From JANLSE01 sp031362265 (GTDB lineage Bacteria > Chloroflexota > Chloroflexia > Chloroflexales > Roseiflexaceae), in the NCBI GenBank assembly GCA_031362265.1, contig JANLSE010000193.1, forward strand, positions 1 through 21,360: a stretch of 21,360 nucleotides of DNA. The letters run 5' to 3'. A program made the translations under genes and the position numbers. Positions 15,283 to 21,360 of this stretch are shown here, piece by piece (position 1 is the stretch's first letter; every line of letters begins with the position of its first letter). The notes below the pieces were generated by a model, which had not been told where the DNA came from, searched no databases, and saw only the letters and a list, made by a program, of their open reading frames with translations.

Positions 15283-16065
15283 CTACGCTGCCACACGCGC
15301 CACAAAATCGAGCTTGAGTGTCACCTCTTCACTCACATTCGCAACCATTGGCACACTTGGAATGGTAAGCTTAAAGTCGCTGCGATTGACCACTGTGGAG
15401 GCACTACCAACCAGACGATCAGCAGATTCAGCGGTGACGGTGGCCTCGAAAACGACCGGTATTGTTACATTGCGGATCGTCAGATCACCACTTATTTTGA
15501 AGGTGACCGGTGCGTTCGCTACACCACTACCACTGAGGCCTTCAATCGATTTAGGAGTGAAGGTAATAAACTCGTGTGTATTGGTTTCGAGAATAAAATT
15601 CTTGATCGCGCGGTTTCGGCGCTCGTCGTTCGTTACAAGCGTGCGTGCATTGATCTGGATGACACCAATTTTCGCACTACTCAAATCGCTTGGGTTAATT
15701 GCAATTTCACCAGCCACCTGATCGGTTGTACCAACGACCTCGATTCGCTGGCCGCGCAAATCTTCCTGCAACACAAAGCTGACCTTGGATTCTTCGGGAA
15801 CGATCTGGAAGCGTATTTCCGACGTTGGAACAGCGGCATTACTTGCCACAGATACTGCGGTTGGAGCGGTAGTATCACCTGTGACAGGTGCGGCGGTTGG
15901 AGCGGTAGTGTCACCTGTGGCAGGTGCGCCAGTAGCTAGCGGAATAGCAGTGATCGGGCCGCTAGCTGCGATTGTATCACCCTGTAAGCGGTTATACCCC
16001 CAGATACCAACCCCAAGCGCAAGCACGCCAGCCACCACAATACCAATCAGGATGTTGCGATTCAT
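15283..16065 (-). CDS. YceI-family protein with membrane anchor
   Basis: A 260-residue protein. Residues 4-24 (NILIGIVVAGVLALGVGIW) form a signal anchor or uncleaved signal, so the rest is outside the membrane. Residues 30-80 are a Thr/Ala/Pro linker with two copies of a 12-residue unit, TGDTTAPTAAPV at 50-61 and TGDTTAPTAVSV at 62-73. The YceI lipocalin-like barrel runs from about 82 to the end, with KVSFVLQEDLRGQ, RRNRAIKNFILETNTHEFITF and LTIRNVTIPVVFEATV. Family members bind polyisoprenoid lipids or amphiphiles; the ligand here is unknown. The ATG at 16065 is preceded by GAGAGGA, supporting it over a start at 16089. Confidence 0.9.
   Translation of the reverse strand: MNRNILIGIVVAGVLALGVGIWGYNRLQGDTIAASGPITAIPLATGAPATGDTTAPTAAPVTGDTTAPTAVSVASNAAVPTSEIRFQIVPEESKVSFVLQEDLRGQRIEVVGTTDQVAGEIAINPSDLSSAKIGVIQINARTLVTNDERRNRAIKNFILETNTHEFITFTPKSIEGLSGSGVANAPVTFKISGDLTIRNVTIPVVFEATVTAESADRLVGSASTVVNRSDFKLTIPSVPMVANVSEEVTLKLDFVARVAA
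15859..15930 (-). repeat. In-frame 36-bp tandem repeat inside the YceI linker
   Basis: 15859-15894 and 15895-15930 match at 33 of 36 positions by my reading. Each copy contains a CACCTG...CAGGTG dyad. The repeat encodes the duplicated TGDTTAPTA unit in the linker. Confidence 0.85.
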
Positions 16066-16266
16066 ATATTCCTCTCTTGTATGCAACACAAACTAATGCC
16101 GTGGTTCACCGACGAACCGACCATGAGCTGCTGCGCTGCAATACTCGTTCATGTATAGCTTGAGCATAACAGAAGATTATTTAGAAATCTTGGGGTTTTC
16201 TTGAGTACTAGATGAGGAACAGTTTAGAAAAAGATGAGTGCACAATCTTCTTTATTAGGATGCGGC

Positions 16267-16275
16267 TGCTATAAT
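16267..16275 (+). promoter_or_regulatory. Extended -10 promoter for the beta-helix gene
   Basis: TGCTATAAT at 16267-16275 is a perfect extended -10. Only a weak -35, TTCTTT at 16248-16253, lies 16 bases upstream. Transcription would begin near 16282, giving a leader of about 59 bases. Confidence 0.65.
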
Positions 16276-16340
16276 TAAGCGATCCAGCTCGTTTAAAGAT
16301 TGCAGCTATCACGCAATCAATCATATTGGAGGAGACACTA

Positions 16341-17660
16341 ATGAACATACGTCGCGCGATACCGCGCCCACCGATCATGGGCTGGCAGATGTTGCTGGTC
16401 GCTATCCTTGCAGTGGGTGCCATTTGGGTTCCGCTTGTGGAGGCTGGGCGCGCACGCACGAGTGGTGCAGGCGGTTGTGGCCAATTCAAAGAATCAGTTG
16501 ACGCAGCGCTTGATGGCGATATACTCACGCCAATGTTTGAATCCAATCTCGCCCGCAACTCTGAAGGCGCAATCATCACACAAGATATTGTCATCGAAGG
16601 TGGCTGGACGCCATCCGCTTCCGGCTGTGGTGGTTCAAGCCTTGCCATTGATACACCCGCAGATATGCTTGCAGCAGGGTTTAACTATGGTGGGCCAAGC
16701 AATCGCAGCGCGCTCAAATATTTCGGCGGTACGCCAGTCGTTACCGTGAGCTCAACTGTGAAGAATCTACACCTGTATGGAATGGAGTTACAGGTTGTGC
16801 AGAATCAGACCACCAATGGTGGCGGTATGCTTGGAACAGGCTTGAATGCAGCAACACTACGCTTCGATCAGGTTGGATTTATTACCGACCCTAACGATAA
16901 TGCCTCGGTAAGCGGCAACGGCGGTGGTTTATCGCTGAATGTCACAAATGGTTCGCATGTCACACTGAATGACGTTACCTTTAGTGATCTGGAGGCGAGT
17001 AATGGTGGTGGATTCGACCTCACCGTACAAGGCAATAGCCATGTGACCTTGCGTAATGTTCAGGTCTTACGCAATACCGCATCAGGTGGCCTGGGTGGTG
17101 GTGGTCGTATTATCCTGAATAGTGGTTATGTGACGATCACAAATAGCTTATTTGCAGATAATAGCGCACTAACGGAAGGTGGCGCACTACGGATCGAGCG
17201 CCCAAATGGAGCCACTGGCCCTGCCGAGGTTTGGATCATCAACACCAAATTTACTGGCAATAGCGCCTCAGTCAATTCGGATATCTCGCTGAATGGGTCG
17301 ATTATTGTCCACAATCTATCGCGTTCAGTCGCGCTACCAATCATCTCAACCAATACAGCACCTGGCTCGCGGATTTCCAGTATTACACGCACCGGCAATA
17401 CCTACTCAGTCAATTTTGCCGCTGTGGGTTTCCAGCCAACAATAACCGGCCGACATGTTCATTTCTTCTTCGATACAGTTCCACCGACACAGGCCGGGGT
17501 TCCTGGCGCAGGCCCATGGGCGATGTATGCAGGAGCAAGCCCATTCGATTTATGGGGAGTGGCTAACCGACCATTTGGGGCAACCCAACTTTGCATCCTG
17601 GCTGCAAATGCCAATCACTCGGTTATTCAACAGAGTGGGAATTGTGCGAAACTGCCGTGA
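16341..17660 (+). CDS. Secreted parallel beta-helix protein with conserved-looking C-terminal domain
   Basis: A 439-residue exported protein. Residues 1-15 are basic (MNIRRAIPRPP), 16-33 are hydrophobic (WQMLLVAILAVGAIWVPL), and a cleavage site after VEA at 35 is likely. Residues 130-340 contain repeated N-G-G-G turns and short strands (GNGGGLSLNV, SNGGGFDLTV, GLGGGGRIIL, EGGALRIE), the pattern of a right-handed beta-helix, as in pectate-lyase-like surface proteins. No enzyme active site is visible. The last 90 residues form a separate unit with HVHFFFDT, AGVPGAGPWAMY and two Cys near the end. I recall similar tails in Chloroflexota secreted proteins but cannot name a family. The start ATG has GGAGGAG at 16328-16334. 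Function is unknown; adhesion is a guess. Confidence 0.82.
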   Translation: MNIRRAIPRPPIMGWQMLLVAILAVGAIWVPLVEAGRARTSGAGGCGQFKESVDAALDGDILTPMFESNLARNSEGAIITQDIVIEGGWTPSASGCGGSSLAIDTPADMLAAGFNYGGPSNRSALKYFGGTPVVTVSSTVKNLHLYGMELQVVQNQTTNGGGMLGTGLNAATLRFDQVGFITDPNDNASVSGNGGGLSLNVTNGSHVTLNDVTFSDLEASNGGGFDLTVQGNSHVTLRNVQVLRNTASGGLGGGGRIILNSGYVTITNSLFADNSALTEGGALRIERPNGATGPAEVWIINTKFTGNSASVNSDISLNGSIIVHNLSRSVALPIISTNTAPGSRISSITRTGNTYSVNFAAVGFQPTITGRHVHFFFDTVPPTQAGVPGAGPWAMYAGASPFDLWGVANRPFGATQLCILAANANHSVIQQSGNCAKLP

Positions 17661-17680
17661 GCCATAATACGTTTTAATTA

Positions 17681-17757
17681 ACGCAAAGACGCGGGTACCC
17701 TTTGGGTGCGCAAAGACGCTAGATAGTATTTCTTTGCGCCTTTGCGCCTTTGCGTTT
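17681..17757. terminator. Inverted ACGCAAAG repeats forming a hairpin between convergent genes
   Basis: GCGCAAAGA at 17708-17716 pairs perfectly with TCTTTGCGC at 17731-17739 around a 14-base loop. Outside it, ACGCAAAG at 17681-17688 pairs with CTTTGCGT at 17748-17755. Its place between two converging stop codons suggests a two-way terminator. Neither side has a clean T-run. Confidence 0.55.
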
Positions 17758-20700
17758 AGGTACTTCTTATAGCCCGAACATGTTTGAGTGGAAACACGCC
17801 ACCCCGTATGATTGTTGAGTCGCCAGCAAACATATAGGGTGGCCGCAGCAGGCCATAAGCTTGGTAATAATACAGCGGTACAATCGCAGACTCTTGCTCA
17901 ATAAGTAGTCGATCCGCAGCATGGTAATACACCATACGCTGGCGTGGCTCTAATTCTAGTGTGGCCTGTTGGAGCAGCGACTCAAACGCTGGATTATTCC
18001 AACCAAATGCAAATGTTTCATCCTTTTGAAAAACCCCAAGAACATTCGCAGGATCTGGGAATTCCGCATCACAGCCCATGACAGCAAGTTGAAACACACC
18101 AACCTGAAGGCCATCAATAATCTCATCAAAGGGCACATCGGCAACAACGCGTACATCAATACCCAACTGCTCCTGCCATTGAGTCGCCAGGTAGCCTGGA
18201 AGGGCTGCCATGCCTGGAAGGGCTGCCATGGTGATCTGCAGCGTAGGGCTATACACATTCGCTTGAATAGCTCCCAGCAGTGCGCGTGCCCCAACTGGAT
18301 CAAACACCGTGCCACACTCCGGTGAGTGCCCTGGCATACCGGGTGGTATTACGCCACCATGAGCTGGCTTCTGAACATTTGACCAAACAGCTTCGACGAG
18401 TGCCTGTCGATCGATACACATGGCAAACGCTTTGCGGATCTCGACCCGATCAAATGGGCTACGATCACACGCAAAGGCAATAAAATAGGTTGAGAGATAT
18501 TGTAGAAGCAACGGCCCTACACCCATCTCTGTCCCCAGCACAACCCGATCCTCAACACGGCATAAATCGATCTCCCCGCGCATATAATTCTCGTAGCGCG
18601 GCTCAATATAGCGCAGGCGAACTTGATCCAGATTACCCGCTGCGAATCCCTGATAATATTGATTTCGCGCAAGGACAATCGGACGCTGTTCTGCTGATTC
18701 CAACACGCGAAACATCCCATTACAAACAAGCTGTGTCGAGGTGAATGCAGCATTCCCCCAGCGCTCAACGGTATGGCGCGGCTGTGGGTAGGTGATTGGA
18801 TCATTGAGCAGGTACAGAAACGTTGTTAGTGGTCGCAGCAGTGTTACTTCGAGGGTATCATCATCGGTCGCATGTATACCGATCAGTGCAGGATCACGCA
18901 ACTCGCCGCGAGAAAATGCCTCTGCGCCCACTACGCCAAAGAGGAAACTTGCGAGCCCTGACCCCGTATTTGGATCGAGATTACGCCGCCATGCGAACAC
19001 AAAATCATGTGCGGTAAGCCGCACACCATCGCTCCAGCAGAGATCCGGCTGCAACTCGAAGCGGTAGGTCAAGCCATCTTCACTGATCTGCCAGCGGCGC
19101 GCACAGGCTGGAATAATATTCAAATCAGAGTCGAGCTCAATCAATCCTTCAAAGAGATCCTTGATAATCTCATCATCACCGGATGTCGTAATTAATCCTG
19201 GATCGAGTGTCGAAGGGCCATGCTCAAAAACACCGATCCGGATCTCACGCAGCACACCATCTGCGGCACTATCCTGTGGAAGCGCAGCCGCAGATTGATC
19301 AAGCAATGTGAAGGCCTGATCGTACAATTCTTGCGCGCCACTGAAATCCATCTGGTTGCTACGAACTTGCGCCAGCTTTAATAGAATGCGTGCCCGACGT
19401 GCTGGATCATCAGCTATGCCAGCAGCTGCCTGCCGATCAATCAGCTCAATCGCACGCCGATAGAGTACCTCGGCCTCTTGGTTGGCAGCCAGCAGACGCG
19501 CACTATCTGCTGCCTGGAGTTGGAAACTAATTGCCCGATCAAACAGCTCGGCGCGCTCATAGTGATAGGCCAGTAACCCAGCCTGTTCCACGATCTGGCT
19601 AGGGAACAGCCGCTCCAATACCTCGGCAACCTCACGATGGTAGGCGCGGCGGCGTTCGTACAGTAATGTGCTATAGGCGCTCTGCTGCGCCAGAACATGG
19701 CGGAAGCGGTAGGCCGCACCATGTACATCCTCAGGCTGGATGAATTGCTCTCCACTCAGTTCGGCCAAGCGTGTATCCAAATCGCGCTCGGCTATGGCTA
19801 TCACTGCTAGCACCTGTTCTAGGAAGACTGACCCGATTACCGATGCAATCTGTAACACATGACGCGCCTCAACTGCCAGCCGATCGATTTGAGCCAGAAG
19901 CAGGCTCTGTACACTATCTGGCAACCCAAGCTCCTGAGCCGACAGCATGCCAAGTTGGGTGGGATCTGAGAGCAGACCACGAGCGCTCAGGGCACGCACA
20001 AGCTCCACCAGAAACAGCGGATTGCCACCACCATGTTCGGCTAGGCGGCGTGCGAGGGTTTCTGGCACGCGTGCATCGAGGCGCTGAATAAGCGAGATTG
20101 CAAGATCGGGCACAAGCGCCCCAAGCTCAATGGTCTGCGCTGCAAACTCTTCAATCAGGCGTTCACGAAGGTCCCAAGAGGGGGCAGCCTGTTCGGGGCG
20201 CATCGCAACAACCAGCAGCAGTGGCACCTCACGCGTTAACGGGGCAAACTGCTCGATCAGATCGAGCGAAGTGGGATCGCTCCACTGGACATCGTCGAAT
20301 GTCAGAACAAGTGGTGCACGCAGAGCTGCCTGCCGGAAGACAGCCCGTAATACCTCGAACATCCGCCAGCGTAACGCCTCGCCTGCCAGCCCTTCCAACC
20401 GGCGGGCATCAGGCCCAAGCGGCAAACCCATAAAACGCGCGAGGTAGGGGAATGTCGCTGCGATCTGCTCCTCGCCAAAGAGCTCGGCACACAGCTTGTG
20501 CAAAGCCAGACTGAGCGCTTCAACTGCGGCACCTTCTGGAAGGCCCAACAAATCGCGTAGCGTGTCGATCACAATATAGCCGCTCAATTGCTGGCCATAT
20601 GCAAGGCATGTTCCACTTAGCCACTGTGCAGGCGCTGCATCGGTAGAACGCAATACATCCAAGAGCAGCGTTTTACCCATGCCAAGCTCACCAACCAAAA

Positions 20701-21360
20701 TGAGCATACTGCCCGAACCCTGCCTAAGCTGTTGGAGTTGCGTACGCAGCGCCGCTAGTTCAGCATCCCGGCCAAAAATCTGTGGCGCGATTCGTGCCAC
20801 CCGGCGTACATCACGCACACTATTTAGAGCCTGTACTGCGATCGGCTCAGCCTTGCCTTTCACCCGAATTGTGCCAAGATCGGTATATGCAAATGAATCA
20901 CCAGACCGTCGCGCAATCGCTGCTTCTATCAGAATCTGTTGATCGGCAGCATTCTGCATGAGCCGCGCCGAGAGATTAATCGCATCACCAATCGTTGTAT
21001 AATCGTGGCGCTCCGGTGCGCCTACCGGCCCAGCGAACACACGCCCAGCGGCGACCCCGATCCGCTGCATGCTGATGAACGGCAGGCCGCCACACTCGCG
21101 CTGCAGATCAAGCGCAGCACGTAACGCCCGCTCCTCCTGGTTCTCCTCGGCAATTGGTGCCCCAAAGAGCACATGCAACAGGCTGCCTTTATCCCCAGTA
21201 ATCAGCCGGTTGACACGCCCGCCATAGCGCTCCACCGCACGCTGAGCGGTGCTGAAGTAGATTTGCAGTCGCTCAATAATCTGTGGGTCGTGATCATAAT
21301 CCAGGCCATGAAACTGGACGAACATGCTAACAACCGGCTTGAGTTCGGCAACCTGAGTAC
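17756..21360 (-). CDS. Cyclase-like domain / STAND ATPase / TPR-like / family 5 solute-binding fusion (N-terminus outside window)
   Basis: The frame is open to the right edge, so the true start is outside; numbers here count from the Met at 21325. Residues 1-168 are a class III nucleotide-cyclase-like domain (GDKGSLLHVLFGAP, DYTTIGDAINLSARL). It retains the N and R of NLSAR, but the first metal-binding Asp position reads Gln in MFVQFHG, so activity is doubtful. Residues 183-480 are an AAA_16/STAND ATPase with Walker A GELGMGKT at 212-219, Walker B LTFDDVQW at 341-348 and GNPLFLVEL near 434. Residues 570-690 look like helical TPR-type repeats. Residues 693-1189 are a family 5 (OppA/DppA-like) solute-binding domain, e.g. 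LREIRIGVFEHGPSTLDPG and GLTYRFELQPDLCWSDG. There is no signal peptide between the ATPase and this domain, so it should face the cytoplasm. The role, likely sensing, is inferred. Confidence 0.88.
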   Translation of the reverse strand, partial: TQVAELKPVVSMFVQFHGLDYDHDPQIIERLQIYFSTAQRAVERYGGRVNRLITGDKGSLLHVLFGAPIAEENQEERALRAALDLQRECGGLPFISMQRIGVAAGRVFAGPVGAPERHDYTTIGDAINLSARLMQNAADQQILIEAAIARRSGDSFAYTDLGTIRVKGKAEPIAVQALNSVRDVRRVARIAPQIFGRDAELAALRTQLQQLRQGSGSMLILVGELGMGKTLLLDVLRSTDAAPAQWLSGTCLAYGQQLSGYIVIDTLRDLLGLPEGAAVEALSLALHKLCAELFGEEQIAATFPYLARFMGLPLGPDARRLEGLAGEALRWRMFEVLRAVFRQAALRAPLVLTFDDVQWSDPTSLDLIEQFAPLTREVPLLLVVAMRPEQAAPSWDLRERLIEEFAAQTIELGALVPDLAISLIQRLDARVPETLARRLAEHGGGNPLFLVELVRALSARGLLSDPTQLGMLSAQELGLPDSVQSLLLAQIDRLAVEARHVLQIASVIGSVFLEQVLAVIAIAERDLDTRLAELSGEQFIQPEDVHGAAYRFRHVLAQQSAYSTLLYERRRAYHREVAEVLERLFPSQIVEQAGLLAYHYERAELFDRAISFQLQAADSARLLAANQEAEVLYRRAIELIDRQAAAGIADDPARRARILLKLAQVRSNQMDFSGAQELYDQAFTLLDQSAAALPQDSAADGVLREIRIGVFEHGPSTLDPGLITTSGDDEIIKDLFEGLIELDSDLNIIPACARRWQISEDGLTYRFELQPDLCWSDGVRLTAHDFVFAWRRNLDPNTGSGLASFLFGVVGAEAFSRGELRDPALIGIHATDDDTLEVTLLRPLTTFLYLLNDPITYPQPRHTVERWGNAAFTSTQLVCNGMFRVLESAEQRPIVLARNQYYQGFAAGNLDQVRLRYIEPRYENYMRGEIDLCRVEDRVVLGTEMGVGPLLLQYLSTYFIAFACDRSPFDRVEIRKAFAMCIDRQALVEAVWSNVQKPAHGGVIPPGMPGHSPECGTVFDPVGARALLGAIQANVYSPTLQITMAALPGMAALPGYLATQWQEQLGIDVRVVADVPFDEIIDGLQVGVFQLAVMGCDAEFPDPANVLGVFQKDETFAFGWNNPAFESLLQQATLELEPRQRMVYYHAADRLLIEQESAIVPLYYYQAYGLLRPPYMFAGDSTIIRGGVFPLKHVRAIRST
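18194..18229 (-). repeat. Perfect 18-bp tandem duplication in the solute-binding domain
   Basis: 18194-18211 and 18212-18229 are identical. They encode MAALPG twice in a row, giving ITMAALPGMAALPGYL. Exact identity suggests a recent in-frame slippage event. Confidence 0.92.

Noticed and set aside
17756..21360. Two separate genes joined by a sequencing error
   Set aside because: The frame is continuous through the ATPase, helical and SBP parts, with no internal start with a ribosome-binding site, lipobox or signal peptide before the SBP domain.

Overview
The window looks like chromosomal DNA of a Chloroflexota bacterium, most likely class Chloroflexia. This is an inference from protein style, not a phylogeny. 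The clues are the eukaryote-like type of isoleucyl-tRNA synthetase, a very large protein joining a nucleotide-cyclase-like domain, a STAND-type ATPase and a solute-binding domain, a Tat-type lipoprotein with a long Ala/Pro linker, and many short tandem repeats between genes. Base composition is moderate in GC. I see no phage, insertion sequence, CRISPR array or tRNA.

Layout. (1) 1-986, minus strand: a 7Fe-type ferredoxin gene followed by a thioredoxin-reductase-like ferredoxin-NADP reductase that runs off the left edge. (2) 1251-3879, plus strand: a strong sigma70-type promoter and the translation and protein-export cluster ffh, rpsP, khpA, rimM, with a nested hairpin before rimM and a 21-bp hairpin after it. 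The trmD gene usually found next is absent. A gene of the phosphatidylserine decarboxylase family sits there instead, with its own promoter, and it lacks both the histidine and the pyruvoyl-forming serine of the active enzymes. (3) 4851-8437: an isoleucine T-box leader followed by ileS. The synthetase has the swapped signature G-I-H-H where class I synthetases normally have H-x-G-H. (4) 8438-8854: a repeat-rich gap with a 105-bp tandem duplication. (5) 8855-13005, minus strand: a complete ABC importer operon (Tat lipoprotein binding protein, two permeases, ATPase) of the polyamine/iron/phosphonate type. (6) 13294-16065, minus strand: a DA1-like zinc peptidase with zinc fingers, an EamA-type transporter and a YceI-family anchored protein. 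(7) 16341-17660, plus strand: a secreted parallel beta-helix protein. (8) 17756-21360, minus strand: the cyclase-like/ATPase/solute-binding fusion, whose N-terminus lies beyond the right edge.

How the genes relate. The ffh cluster and ileS are housekeeping. The ileS leader can be read as a transcriptional switch that senses uncharged tRNA-Ile: the antiterminator and the terminator compete for the same bases at 5153-5159. The ferredoxin and its reductase form a plausible electron-transfer pair. The importer is self-contained, but its substrate cannot be named. The final fusion protein puts a peptide-binding-type domain, normally extracytoplasmic, behind a cytoplasmic signalling ATPase. It is the most unusual architecture here and may be a one-component ligand sensor. 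At least five intergenic gaps hold runs of 7- or 8-bp units (GARCGCA, ACGCRAAG, TGGARYRA and relatives), some arranged as hairpins.
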